The position numbers were made by a program, and so were the translations under genes. The notes under the pieces were generated by a model. That model was not told the origin of the DNA. It searched no databases and saw only the letters and a program-made list of their open reading frames with translations. From NCBI GenBank assembly GCA_973895155.1, contig OZ316896.1, forward strand, positions 12,524,001 to 12,588,000: a DNA stretch of 64,000 nucleotides, written 5' to 3'. The stretch is from Marsupella aquatica (Eukaryota > Marchantiophyta). Every line of letters starts with the position of its first letter. The first letter of the stretch is position 1. Positions 23,481-34,324 of this stretch are shown in pieces.

Positions 23481-24067
23481 TGAAAAGGACAAATTAAACT
23501 AAACTCAAAAGATTGGGCAAATGCAAACCCCAACAAGAAATAGACCTATTAGTGCAATGGGTGATGATGTAATGGTACACCTCTAGGGTATGCTAGTAGG
23601 GGGCAAGCTTTTAGGCTAAATAGTACCCCTAGTAGAGATACATCATGGATGGCTTGGGTCAGGCTGTAACCTCATCTAAATGTTCAAGAGCATAAATCAT
23701 ATATTTACAAAAAGGGCTTCACAAATTACAAAGAAGAACAAACAAAAAAGGACCAAGTGGACAAACTCAACAAAAGGGAACTCCATAAACCTAGAATTAA
23801 GTAGGAAAAGAAATAACAGGGTAAAAGCTACTAGAGCTCTAGTGTGAGGAGCTAACAGTCCATATGTATGCCACACTGGGATGAGCTAATGGTCTACATC
23901 AAGGGTAGTAAGTAAGGCTGCAAATGGGAGCTGGATTTCTCTGAGGGGGCAAGTCATTATGGAGGCACACTAGTAGCCATGGCTAGAAATCTACAATAGC
24001 TTGAGCATGCACTAGCATCACAAAACTTTGCTAACAAAAGTGTGTGGTGAATGAAAGGATGGAACAG

Positions 24068-24082
24068 CCCCCCCCCCCCCCC
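24068..24082. repeat. C15 homopolymer
   Basis: An uninterrupted run of 15 cytosines. Length is likely to vary between individuals or assemblies, and sequencing error is possible. Confidence 0.9.
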
Positions 24083-24102
24083 TTCCCCTCTGCAAATGTT
24101 GG

Positions 24103-24269
24103 AAGTTGTCTGACAAAGGAGCCCATCAAGGTGATAATGAAGTCTCCCAAAGCTCTCAATAGCAAGGGGGAGGAAGCTATCTGTTGCAAGTTGTCTGACA
24201 AAGGAGCCCATCAAGGTGTTAATGAAGTCTCCCAAAGCTCTCAATAGCAAGGGGGAGGAAGCTATCTGA
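24103..24269. repeat. Near-perfect 85-bp tandem duplication
   Basis: AAGTTGTCTGACAAAGGAGC begins at 24103 and at 24188. The units differ at only a few bases, so the duplication is recent compared with most repeats in the window. Positions 24270-25215 hold no feature I can support. Confidence 0.85.
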
Positions 24270-25218
24270 TGACACGTACTCTTGGCATACATTGTCTCTT
24301 TGGTTGTTGCTGCCCATGCTCATACTATCCCAATGAGCTCTTAATGCAAAGAGTTGGCCACCACAACATCAACTAAGGTCTGTATGCCATCTCATATCAT
24401 GGCAAGATCAACATGTCATCTTTGTCGGGTATAGGGCAGCACCTCCGGTCGCATGGGTACTGAAGTTCCAAAACAACCTGAGTAATAACATCTCTCACTT
24501 CAGATGAACTACTATGGTTTCTTTGCCTGTATTACCCCCAAAATGATGGACCTTGTGTCATCAAAATGCTTCCACAAGTGCAGGAAGTAAGGATATCTAC
24601 ATGAAGAAGATATGGTAACCCCAAACAGAAACGCATCACGGTCAAAAACTCATCTAGAGGTATCTGCATATGAGCAATCATGGCAAAATTGGCCTGAAGC
24701 AAACCCCTGCTGCCCTTTACTCCTGAAGAAAGAATCCAAGCTTAGTCCGTCCACATTTATTCCTGCCCAATCTCTAGTACCGTTGTACTCCAATGTCAAT
24801 TGGAGTGCATTGTCAAAACAGATATTGGACATCTGGTGAAACCCAACCATGCCTCAATGCTTGAGCTGCCTGTCAAAAGATCCCCTAACTCATCATGGTC
24901 CACAAATGTATGAGAGATCTTGAAAATAGGGAAGTTATGACAAGCCCATCAAACTAATGGCAGTGCACAAAGATGTGAGAGGTCTTGAAAGTTTGGAAGT
25001 TGTTCTCTCTTTGTAACTGAGCAGTACAGTACTCCTGCTGTTGGAGCAGAGTTTTTGATTCAAGCAGAGGACACTTTGTCCAGATTGATTTGGGAGTCTT
25101 AAACCTTTAGGTCCACTATAAGATCCCTGGCCCAAAAGTACCAGTTTTGGTCTGTGGTTGCAAATGGGCAGACAAGGTATTTTGTGTCCACAACTTTAGT
25201 TGAGAAAACAACCAAACC

Positions 25219-25432
25219 TCGTCGGCCACTTGCACTTTACTCAATTTCTCAATAAATTTTTATAATCCCTAGGCCAGGCTGGTCCACTCAGGGGTTCAGT
25301 GGCTTCACCCGGGGTAATGCCTCATAACCTTGTACACACATACAAAGGAGAAAACTTAAATGAGATATTAAGTAAAGTGCAAAGTGAGGAAAAAATTTAA
25401 ATGAGATAATGAGTAAGTGCAAAGTGGCCAAC
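25219..25432. mobile_element. MITE-like element with inverted ends GGCCACTTGCACTT
   Basis: The left end GGCCACTTGCACTTTACTCA is matched on the other strand by the right end TGGCCACTTTGCACTTACTC. Similarity continues inward through a 'tttctcat.aa.tttt' segment. A partial copy of its interior recurs at about 25792-25880 ('cctagg...ggttcagtggcttcacc'). No target duplication was established. Confidence 0.6.
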
Positions 25433-25458
25433 GGTGATGGATTAGACTTTTCCTATGT

Positions 25459-25757
25459 AAAATTGAACTAAATATTATATAAAAATTCACTCAAGAATTC
25501 AACTGGGTAACTCATCCCCACTTGGAGATAATAAGCATTAAACTGGGTAACTCATCCCCACTTGGGGATAACGGCTCTAACCTGAGGCTTCAGCACCTTG
25601 GGGGAATGTGTAGAGTAACCCATCCCCAAGAGGGGGTAATGGGATGTAATCCCAAAGGCGTTGAGCCCGAGGGGGTTACATCCATTATCCCCAAGTGAGG
25701 ATGAGTTACCAAGCCTAAAGCCTGAGTGAATTCTTATACAATATTCAGTTCAGTTTG
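25459..25757. mobile_element. MITE-like element with about 70-bp inverted arms
   Basis: The left arm, from AAATTGAACTAAATATTATA through 'aattcactcaag' to 'ggtaactcatccccacttgg', is mirrored by the right arm from 'ccaagtgaggatgagttacc' through 'gtgaattcttatacaatatt' to CAGTTCAGTTT. The unit 'aactgggtaactcatcccca' is also directly repeated inside (25500 and 25540). No coding capacity. Confidence 0.65.
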
Positions 25758-25877
25758 ACATAATAAAAGTTTGATCCATCAATGTCAGTTACTCTATTTC
25801 TCATTCAAATTTCATAATCCTAGGCTCACTGGTTCAGTGGCTTCACCATTACTGGTACACAGATACAAAGAAAAAAA

Positions 25878-25995
25878 TTCATGAGAGGGTTTAAGCGGCA
25901 CATTAGCCCCTCTTGGATATTGGTTACCCTACACAATTCATGAGAGGGTTTAAGCGGCACATTAGCCCCTCTTGGATATTGGTTACCCTACACAA
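25878..25995. repeat. Perfect 59-bp tandem duplication upstream of NAD+ synthetase
   Basis: The units 25878-25936 and 25937-25995 are identical, starting TTCATGAGAGGGTTTAAGCG and ending TACCCTACACAA. The duplication sits 540-660 bp upstream of the NAD+ synthetase ATG, probably within its promoter. The perfect identity implies a very recent event. Confidence 0.9.
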
Positions 25996-26538
25996 TAATC
26001 TGCCGTTGCACGCCGTCAGGTTTCCAACGCCAACTCGGTCTGTGAAATCTCCGCAAAATAATGAGCTCGAGATGGAGAAAAATAGTGTAGATCACAATTG
26101 CAGAGGACGGAGAGAGCAATGGCTAACAAAGATTGAGTGGAGGTCTCGAGAGTTGGGGGAGACGACGGGCAAGGATGGAGGAAAGAAGACGGAAGCCGAA
26201 GAGGAGCTTCAATTAAACCAGCAATTCGTCGGTCCGGGGCCTCGTCGCTGCCTCTCGTGCTGCCATCGATACGGGTGGAGAAGGACCTGGGTTCGTCAGC
26301 TCTGCCATCCCCTGTGTGCAAGTTCCCTTGGCATTGCACTTCTCTTTCTTTCTTGCCTGTCTTTTTTCATCTCCCACGGTAGTAATCCATTCTATAGCTT
26401 CACAGATTCCAACAAAGTTCTCGAGGGCAGGGAATTAGGTCGTCTCCATTGTATGCCGGGTTGTCTGAGTGTCGATGTGGACTTCCCCCTCGCCAATTCT
26501 CCGGACCATTTCCTCCGAAAACGACCGCGCACGCAGAG

Positions 26539-28755
26539 ATGAGGCTGGTGAAGATTGCAACATGTAACCTCAATCAATGGGCCATGGATTTTACTGGGAA
26601 TTTGGCCCGAATCCGGCAGTCCATTCAACAGGCAAAGGACGCCGGTGCTGTTTTCAGAGTGGGTCCAGAGCTGGAGATACCTGGCTACGGCTGTGAGGAC
26701 CATTTTCTGGAGCACGACACTTGCTCTCACTCGTGGGAAGCCTTGGCTGAAATCCTGTCATCAAACTTGACCGATGGAATTGTTTGCGACATCGGTCTTC
26801 CTATCGAACAAGCCGGCGTGCGTTACAACTGCAGAGCGTTCTGTCTCTACGGGCGAATTCTGTTGATCCGCCCCAAAATGTTTTTGGCGAACGATGGGAA
26901 CTACAGAGAACTGCGATGGTTTTCAGCATGGAAGCATCGTTCACAGTTGGTGGATTTCGTGCTGCCTGACGTTATTTCAACCATTGCGGGTCAGCACAAG
27001 GTGAAATTCGGAGATGGTTATCTGATGTTCGATGACACGTCGCTTGGAACAGAATCATGTGAAGAACTGTTCACTCCAGATTCGCCACACATAGGTCTTT
27101 CGCTTAATGGAGTGGAAATAATCGCAAACGGAAGCGGGAGCCACCATCAGCTCAGGAAGTTGAACACACGCCTCGAACTGATGCAAACTGCAATGAGGAA
27201 AGTTGGAGGGGTTTACATCTATGCTAATCAACAAGGCTGTGATGGTGGGCGGCTTTATTATGATGGGTGCGCGTCTGTTATTGTCAACGGTGACCTAATT
27301 GCACAAGGCTCTCAATTTTCACTTCAGGATGTGGAAGTCATTATAGCCACAGTCGACTTAGATACTGTGGTCAGTTATAGAGGAGCTGTAAGCAGTCTTA
27401 GGGAACAAGCGAGCCATCAGCCCCACATGCCACATGTGAGGGTGGACTTTAGGCTTTCGCATTCCAACAACGATCTGAGAGATTTCCCGACTTCGCCAGT
27501 CGAGATTCGTTACCATGCTCCACAAGAAGAAATTGCACTGGGACCTGCTTGCTGGTTGTGGGACTATTTGAGAAGAAGTGGAGCAACTGGGTATCTTCTC
27601 CCCCTTTCTGGTGGGGCCGACAGTTCATCTGTTGCTGCCATTGTGGGATCGATGTGCCAACTTGTTGTCAAAGCCATTCAGGAGGGCAACCAACAAGTTG
27701 TGTCCGATGCATTGCGCATTGGACAGTATAGAGACGACGATGTTCCTACATCTTCTCGCGAATTCGCCAGTCGACTGCTCCATACTGTCTACATGGGTTC
27801 AGAGAATAGCTCGGAAGGAACCCGGAAACGAGCAGAGAAGCTGGCGAGTGAAGTTGGTGCGACGCATATGAATCTTAAAATTGACATCGTCGTATCAGCT
27901 CTGCTAGATTTGTTTTCCTCCGTCACCCGATTAAGACCACGCTACCAGGTAGATGGAGGAACTCGTGCGGAGAATTTGGCACTGCAAAATATACAAGCTC
28001 GCATCCGCATGGTGGTAGCATTCATGTTTGCGTCGCTGTTGCCCTGGGTCAGGGGTAAGGCTGGTTTCTTGCTGGTTCTAGGCAGTGCTAATGTGGATGA
28101 AGGCTTGCGAGGTTACCTCACGAAGTATGATTGCAGCTCAGCTGATGTCAATCCAATCGGAGGCATCAGCAAGCAAGATTTACGATCGTTCTTGAAGTGG
28201 AGTGCCCAGAATCTTGGGTACACAAGTTTACAAGAAATTGAGGCAGCCCCTCCTACTGCAGAGTTGGAACCGATAAGGACCAATTACACCCAAATAGACG
28301 AAGTAGATATGGGCATGACCTACGACGAGCTCTCAATATACGGCCGTTTGCGGAAGATATTCAGATGTGGGCCTGTTTCTATGTTTCAACATTTATGCCA
28401 TAGGTGGCAAGGGAGACTGACTCCAGCAGAGGTAGCAACCAAGGTGAAGGACTTTTTCCGCTTTTATTCAATGAACCGGCACAAGATGACTACTCTCACA
28501 CCATCTTATCATGCTGAAAATTATTCTCCTGAAGACAACCGCTTTGATCTCCGGCAGTTTTTGTACAATACACGGTGGCCTTGGCAATTCCAAAAGATTG
28601 ATGATCTGGTGAAACATAGTGAGGAGAGTGCGGTTTCTCCCAGTAAAAATCTGTCAAGTTTAGAACCGACAGATGCAGAAATTGCAGGTCAGACGGCAAA
28701 TTCCTCTGGCTATGGAGTACCTGCTGCATCATCAGCAAACCCTCATGTGGGATAG
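26539..28755 (+). CDS. NADSYN: Glutamine-dependent NAD+ synthetase
   Basis: One uninterrupted exon of 738 residues. It makes NAD+ from deamido-NAD+, ATP and glutamine, the last step of de novo and salvage NAD synthesis, in the cytosol. The N-terminal nitrilase-fold glutaminase domain (1 to about 290) has the catalytic Glu44 in [10 protein letters not shown], Lys113 in RPKM and Cys174 in SCEEL. The C-terminal synthetase domain has the ATP-binding P-loop [11 protein letters not shown] from about residue 354. It also has the family blocks [47 protein letters not shown] and [15 protein letters not shown]. Length fits plant orthologues (about 725). I chose the ATG at 26539 because it starts [15 protein letters not shown], the usual family N-terminus; the frame is open for 30 further codons upstream, but that extension is not conserved. 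An AATAAA at 29093-29098 may be the polyadenylation signal. No introns. Confidence 0.97.
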   Translation: MRLVKIATCNLNQWAMDFTGNLARIRQSIQQAKDAGAVFRVGPELEIPGYGCEDHFLEHDTCSHSWEALAEILSSNLTDGIVCDIGLPIEQAGVRYNCRAFCLYGRILLIRPKMFLANDGNYRELRWFSAWKHRSQLVDFVLPDVISTIAGQHKVKFGDGYLMFDDTSLGTESCEELFTPDSPHIGLSLNGVEIIANGSGSHHQLRKLNTRLELMQTAMRKVGGVYIYANQQGCDGGRLYYDGCASVIVNGDLIAQGSQFSLQDVEVIIATVDLDTVVSYRGAVSSLREQASHQPHMPHVRVDFRLSHSNNDLRDFPTSPVEIRYHAPQEEIALGPACWLWDYLRRSGATGYLLPLSGGADSSSVAAIVGSMCQLVVKAIQEGNQQVVSDALRIGQYRDDDVPTSSREFASRLLHTVYMGSENSSEGTRKRAEKLASEVGATHMNLKIDIVVSALLDLFSSVTRLRPRYQVDGGTRAENLALQNIQARIRMVVAFMFASLLPWVRGKAGFLLVLGSANVDEGLRGYLTKYDCSSADVNPIGGISKQDLRSFLKWSAQNLGYTSLQEIEAAPPTAELEPIRTNYTQIDEVDMGMTYDELSIYGRLRKIFRCGPVSMFQHLCHRWQGRLTPAEVATKVKDFFRFYSMNRHKMTTLTPSYHAENYSPEDNRFDLRQFLYNTRWPWQFQKIDDLVKHSEESAVSPSKNLSSLEPTDAEIAGQTANSSGYGVPAASSANPHVG

Positions 28756-30349
28756 GGACATGGATAGAACAAAAGAAGATTACTAGAAATTACATGCTTA
28801 CCCTCGAAATTATTCCCCGTGACTGCCGGTTGGAGGCTCCAGGATGGTCATCAGGGTTGTATCTTCCCGAGACTTTTGGAAGCTCTCCTGGTTTTATGAA
28901 TCTCCATATTGTTCATTTTGAGGTTCAATTCAATTCCTATGGTTGCTGGACGCTCCGTCTATCTCCTGGAGGGAAGAACACAATATGGTCTTGATGCAAT
29001 GCTTCTGGTAACATTGAACGAAGGGTTATGTCAAAGCTAGAGGTCCTCGGAGGCTGTTTATCTTTAGGGAAACCCCTTTGCAATGAAAATGGAATAAAGT
29101 TTTCTCTACCGAGGAGAGATCATCGAAATCGGAGAATGCTAGAAATTGTTTAATGGATGGTGGCGAATGCGGCGTGTTAATGATGAAGGGTCGGGAATAA
29201 AAATAAAGGACGGGTGGGGGAACTCGAAAAACTTGTCCTAAATGCTTGATTGTATTGGCGGTGCAATATAAGGATGTGGGCAACTCTTGTTGTAGCTTGA
29301 CGCTATTGATGTGTATCTGGTGACGGTAGAACTAACAAGAAGATGCTATGAAAGAAAATTTCGTTCAGGGAAATTAATTTACAATGTCACTTCGGAAAAA
29401 AAAATATCCAAAATCTTCCAAAATTTAGGCATCTGACTGTTCTTTCCGAAAGGGAATATTCATCTGCGCATGGCTGGTTCAAGGGCCACTCAAGCAATGA
29501 AAATTAAGTTATTGGGCAACTGTTCTCACGGCTCAAGGTAACGAATGCTTCTACCGCAAATCCAAGGATCTCGCGGGCAGATGAAACATCCAAGTACATG
29601 CTCAGAGGTTGAGTACTGGACAATATCTTTACGAAACTAACACGGAATGAAACGACAAGATTACTAAAATGATTTTCTGTGTAAAAATGTCCCGACTCCC
29701 CGCTCGACTCTTGGAGATTTTACCTGAACAAACAATTCTGGACCAGATTTTGAATGAAAATCGAATCAATATATTCCAGACTCAACATTGAATGAATACC
29801 ACGGGAACATATGAAAAGAATATTCCAGACTCAACATTGCGATAGGAGTGGAATGACGTACTGCTGTAGATATTTATGAAGGATCAGACCTGAGAACAGC
29901 TTGTACACCACTACTTTCGGAGCATTGGTTTGTATACATGACCTACTCATTTCTGAAGTGATCTGCTTAAACTAATCTGATGCTCAGCATCGAAACTAAG
30001 TAATTCACAACAAGGTGGAACACATAAGAAGCCCCCTCTATATAACTATATCTTGTAACAATTCAAAATACTCCTGGCTTCATTGAAATCAGCTTCAATA
30101 CTGCCCCCAAGGACTCGATCTTCCATTTGATCATGAAGTAATTGTGGAAAAAGCTTCGGCCACATGCTGATTTCTCTTGCCTAGAAAAACTACACAAAGG
30201 AGCAGCTGCGAAAGTCATATTTCTTTGAGAAAATACGTCTCCTCGCAACGTTAACCGAAGGAATTTATGGACGCACGTTCAGGTCAACAGCTCCATCAAG
30301 TCAACAGGAAAAAACTGTCGTGAAGAGGATTGAAGTCGAATTGCAGTAA
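28756..30349. other. Region between NAD+ synthetase and paralogue B
   Basis: The first about 350 bp are the likely 3' untranslated region of NAD+ synthetase. The rest has no supported gene. A small duplication 'tattccagactcaacattg' occurs at about 29770 and 29820. Confidence 0.5.
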
Positions 30350-30676
30350 CTATAAGCCGCCGCAGCATGGGCCATGGCACGGCCATGTAATGCACCAGCA
30401 AACGGCCAGACAACAGGCGAATTTGCGCCCTCTGACCTTCCTTCTCACCACATGGCCGTGCTGGTCGACATACTCATTGGGACCGACCACATGCGGCTGC
30501 CCTTGATACTGGCTCGCTTCATAACTCTGCTGCACGGGGTTACCCTGAGGTGGATAATCGCCCTGAGCCTGAGGAGGCGGCCCGTCGAAACCTTTCTCGT
30601 TGTTGACGTAGTCGCCGGACTGGTCCATGGAGTAGCCAGTTCGCTGCTGCAATTCAGTCTGATCCGGCGACGCCAT
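30350..30676 (-). CDS. Small protein with Gln-rich N-terminus and Cys-rich C-terminus (CYSTM-like), paralogue B
   Basis: Single exon of 108 residues from MASPDQTELQQRTGY. An in-frame ATG eight codons upstream (30700) is possible, but the QRTGY block aligns with paralogue A when the 30676 ATG is used. The N-terminal part is rich in Gln, Pro and Tyr (PPPQAQGDYPPQGNPVQQSY). The conserved block NEYVDQHGHVVRRKVRG precedes the tail KFACCLAVCWCITWPCHGPC, ending CGGL, with seven cysteines as in paralogue A. The short hydrophobic Cys-rich end could insert in or be acylated to a membrane; this is inference. The gene lies 8 kb from paralogue A on the same strand, with NAD+ synthetase between them on the other strand. 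Tandem repeats fill its upstream region. Confidence 0.8.
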   Translation of the reverse strand: MASPDQTELQQRTGYSMDQSGDYVNNEKGFDGPPPQAQGDYPPQGNPVQQSYEASQYQGQPHVVGPNEYVDQHGHVVRRKVRGRKFACCLAVCWCITWPCHGPCCGGL

Positions 30677-30739
30677 GATGGAACCCAACTCACTTCCCAA
30701 CGTTGGAGCACAGATGACAACTAATGCAGCGATTAGGTA

Positions 30740-31130
30740 GCGACAATAGAGCTCTTCTCTGCGAGTGACCCAATTCGCTTACCAAGTTCCAAATCAAAAC
30801 CTTTCCGGCAAACCCGTTCCTTCCTTCGCAACTTCGAGCACTCCTACGAGACCACTACTGTAGCTGCTAGATAGTGGAAATTGAGCTCTTCTCCCTGAAT
30901 CAATTCACTTCCCTATAGTGAGAATTGAACTCTCCTCTCTGACCCAAATCACGTCCCAAGTTCCTAATCGAATCCTTCTGGCAATTCCGTTCCTCTCTTC
31001 GCAAAATTCGAGCGCAACTGTGAGACGACAACCGCTCCTAGACAGTGAGAATGGAGCTCTTCTCTCTGAACCAACTCACTTTCCGAACTCCAAATCAAAG
31101 CATTTCAATCCGTCAATTCCTTTCCCCTCT
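30740..31130. repeat. Diverged tandem repeats between TATA box and ATG of paralogue B
   Basis: The block 'gagctcttctctctgaacca' or a variant occurs near 30750, 30882, 30926 and 31050. It is usually followed by 'ttccaaatcaaa', 'ccttt' and 'cgttcctctcttcgcaa'. The array lies in the probable leader of paralogue B, between its start codon and the TATA box at 31199, so it would lengthen the transcript by repeat number. Confidence 0.6.
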
Positions 31131-31198
31131 ATCCGGCACAACCGCTGTCAATGACGGAATGACGAAGGTTAAGCAACGGGATGGGAGAGACGTACGTA

Positions 31199-31207
31199 CA
31201 TATATAG
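31199..31207 (-). promoter_or_regulatory. Probable TATA box of paralogue B
   Basis: The minus strand reads CTATATATG, about 520 bp upstream of the ATG. The distance implies a long leader or an intron in it. Confidence 0.35.
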
Positions 31208-31702
31208 TGAGAGTCAACAAGGGCAATTCTTCAAGTTTGTCGTTCACTTGAATTCCCTCTAAAGAAAGCAACTGCAGGCGGTGTTGCGCGTTGTGTTTGT
31301 GTGTCTGGAACTGTGCTGATGTTGAGCTGTCGGGATGTCGCGGACAAGTGTTCTCTCGTAAGTTACGTACGCGCTCTTGTGCTGCTTTCCTTTCCTTGAG
31401 TGCTACTTTTTCGATCCATATCCGATTTCCATGTTTAAAGAGTACGATGCCACTAAAGATGTGCATCATTACAATATTGACCACCCTTTTTCTTCTCTTG
31501 GTTATCCCTTTTATTGTATTTTTATTCTATTGGTTATACTTTGTATTGCACTTTTGATAGTGAGTGTCGTGGTTTTCATCATGGTTATTTGAGCTCTTCT
31601 GTGGTTACTTTGATTGAGTTAACTTGACTTCCATGTGTAGTGTGCTGATTGTGTGGAACTTCAGTCCGGATGTTTCCACTGCCCTTGTTGAGATTTTGGT
31701 AA

Positions 31703-31850
31703 GCAATCTGGGGATGGACAGACTGTTTCCCATAGCTGTAGTTAACATTTTTGCATAATGCAATCTGGGGATGGACAGTGCCATGGAAGAGACCATGTGC
31801 TGATGCCGATGGAAGAGACCATGTGCTGATGCAGATGGAAGAGATCACGG
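31703..31850. repeat. Two short direct-repeat sets
   Basis: 'caatctggggatggacag' occurs near 31704 and 31760. Immediately after it, 'atggaagagaccatgtgctg' is repeated with a 25-bp period (about 31782, 31807, and a shortened third unit at 31832). Confidence 0.7.
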
Positions 31851-31941
31851 CAGAAAAGTCCTTTTTGGTCAAATGTAACCGGCCAGGGCTATGGTTTGAG
31901 ACAAGTCACAAGACCCGTCCCTTGGGTTAACTATACATGAA

Positions 31942-33186
31942 CTCGAGGGTTTCACTTCCACAAAAATGACACATTACATGTAACAAAGGATAAGGTCATT
32001 TTTATTTTTATTGCGGACAGACCCCCATTAGGGGTCCTTTCCAACATTCCTGGCTCCACAGCGTGCCACATCATCATGGCACGTTGCAAACACGAAGAGA
32101 CTTGTTTTTGGATAATATTAAGTTCTGCATTCGTGTTTGTTGCAACTTCTTTGTAAAAACTGGGACGCCATGTTGTAAAAGAGAATGTAAAAAAACTGAC
32201 ATGCAAATATAAAAAGATTGAGGCAAAACTGTTCCCTTGAACCGTTTATTTACATTTTGATTGTTTTCAAAACATACAACAAATCATTCTCTAAAGTAAA
32301 AATTTCAAAAATGGACAAATATCCTTGTTAATTAACTAGTCCGTTATGTCTTGGTAGAGAAGTGCAATCAAAGTAACATAAACTGTCTCTGTGTGTCGTC
32401 TCTTGGTGTCTTAGGAGATTTCTCTGGAATGCTCATCGAATATCAAAAGTCATTTGGTAGAGCAATGTGTAGGTAGTGTCGAGCCTCGAGCATCGTTTTG
32501 TTGTTGTTTGAGGTGTAGAGGAGTGGCCAGAAGAAGGCAAAAGGTAGAAGTGGAGGAATAGGCCTTTCATAGACATAACATTGTGGTGGCAAATTTGTCT
32601 ATTCCGGTCTCGGAAACGGCACATTCTAAAGGAGCAGAATTGAGGCGGTTGAGGCCAGATCTACTTCTACGTCGAGGGACAGGATTCTGGCTGTGAATAC
32701 GGGAGCTGCGGAATTTGTGGATCCGTGAGGAGGAGGGGGGGAATTCTGGTTTTGCAGAGATTGGAGAGTTGAGGTGATTCCCTCCCTCGCTCTGCTTTAT
32801 ATCCCGTCTTGTATTGACGCTTTTTTCGATAGGATAAAATAGGATGGGATGCCTCGACTCTGCAGCCACATATGCATTGTTGTTAATTAGATTTGTATAC
32901 TTAACGTGACAGAAATTAATGTGGCAGAAGTATGAATGAACTACTAACTCTAACAAAAATTGGTTCTAAAGGAAGACTTGAGAATTTTTCAGAAGAACAA
33001 GAGGGTATCTTAAATCTAATTTTGAAACTTATAAGAACATTAGCGTCTTTAATTTTAAATCATTTTTAAGAATATTCCAACTTTACAGCGGTTAAAAAGT
33101 TGAAAAAATTCCTTATATTTTAGGGGGTCCTAGGCCTAAAAATGTTGCAGGTGATGGGAAGGCCTCCATATAGTGAGACCCCCGAG
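31942..33186. mobile_element. hAT-type MITE, copy 2, split by an about 950-bp insertion
   Basis: The outer ends are CTCGAGGGTTTCACT and AGTGAGACCCCCGAG, flanked by exact 8-bp duplications TACATGAA (31934-31941 and 33187-33194). The left part 31942 to about 32010 and the right part from about 32963 to 33186 align in order with the 283-bp copy 1 at 1557-1839. The inserted DNA between them does not. Confidence 0.85.
32012..32962. mobile_element. Insertion inside the hAT-type MITE
   Basis: Its left about 220 bp ('cagacccccattaggggtcc', 'ctccacagcgtgccacatca', 'cgtgtttgttgcaac', 'gggacgccatg') match 37078-37290 and, for a shorter length, 8592-8660. It is therefore a dispersed family. The right part is unique here. 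The minus strand is open for 129 codons (32567-32956), with an R/S-rich segment, but no domain is recognisable. Ends and target duplication are not clear; ATTG occurs on both sides. Confidence 0.55.
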
Positions 33187-33194
33187 TACATGAA

Positions 33195-34311
33195 ACGGGC
33201 TACAGGCTAGCAAATTTTGAACACCTCCATGAACTACTTTGCAAACTAAGACTGCATGCACATTTGAGATCAACGCCATGAATGTGCAGCTTTGCGTTAC
33301 TTTGATTTGAAATGTGAGAAAGGTAGCTCAGAGGCCAAGACTTTCAGTTAAAGTGCACACTATGGACTGTGGTTGTGTGTGCTGTCTGACTGTGGTGAGA
33401 TTGTTTTACTGAGTTAGACATAATTGACTGGGTTGGGGCTGTCCTTCGGGTTCTCCATGCCTTTTCTTTTTACTCAGCCCACCAGTGCCTTGCCATTCAC
33501 CCAAATAGCAAGCAGTGAAAGGCATATCAGGTGGATGCTCTTAATCAGGGCCTCTTACTATAAGGCCTAACTGTAACTTTTCAATCTTTACTGGAAAGCC
33601 TTAGTGTAAGTGGGTGTGACTAAACACAAAGTCATGTTCTACTATTTCACTCTAGTGCTGTTGGATTTCAGGCATTGGGTTCTTTGGCTACTAGATCTAC
33701 ATTTAGAGAACTTTGCTAAATTTCAAATTTTCTGTGCGCTCATTGTTGGTTTTCAAGATTGCAAACTATGGTGGTGTGAAGCTGAGAGTTTGGAGTAAAT
33801 TATCCACTAAGGGCTGGGGCTGAGTTTCACTTTGCCATGAATGTTACTTACAATAAACCAAAAAAAGGTCAATGGTCAGGCTGGGTATCTACCAAACCCC
33901 TTAGCCTTAGGAGAAACACTCAGGTAGGGTTGGGTTTGCATAATTGAGCTGCCACTTGAGGGGACATTTTTTGAGAGCAAAGGTAATCCAAACAAGCAAC
34001 TCAAAAATATATGTATTAAATCTACTGTATATAAATGTTATAAAGGTGAAGTCTAGGTATTAACTGGGGAGACGCTATCTAAACTGTCATGATTGAAAGT
34101 AGGTGTAAATGAATGATGCAGATCATCTTGGGGAAAGTTACATGGAGGAGAAAAAAGTCAACTATCCCTGATTTTCTAGGTTTGGAGCCCATATGACTTG
34201 GAGCATTTTGTGGTCCCGGGTGTGGTCCATTCCCTGGTGTGTGGTTCATTCTTTGATCATCAAGTTTTGTCTTGTGTCCAGATGATTGGTGTGTGGTCAT
34301 TTACTAATGAC
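33195..34311. other. Gene-free stretch
   Basis: AT-rich with only short ORFs. 'ggtagctcagaggccaaga' at about 33321 resembles the start of a tRNA or SINE A box, but no B box follows at the right distance. Confidence 0.4.
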
Positions 34312-34324
34312 TTTATATTCTGTT

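Noticed and set aside
26449-26538. 30-codon N-terminal extension of NAD+ synthetase
   Set aside because: The family N-terminus begins at [15 protein letters not shown] (26539); the extension shows no conservation.
25913-26542. 209-codon open frame upstream of and overlapping the NAD+ synthetase start
   Set aside because: It runs through the 59-bp duplication and the probable leader, has no domain, and is in a different frame from the conserved enzyme.
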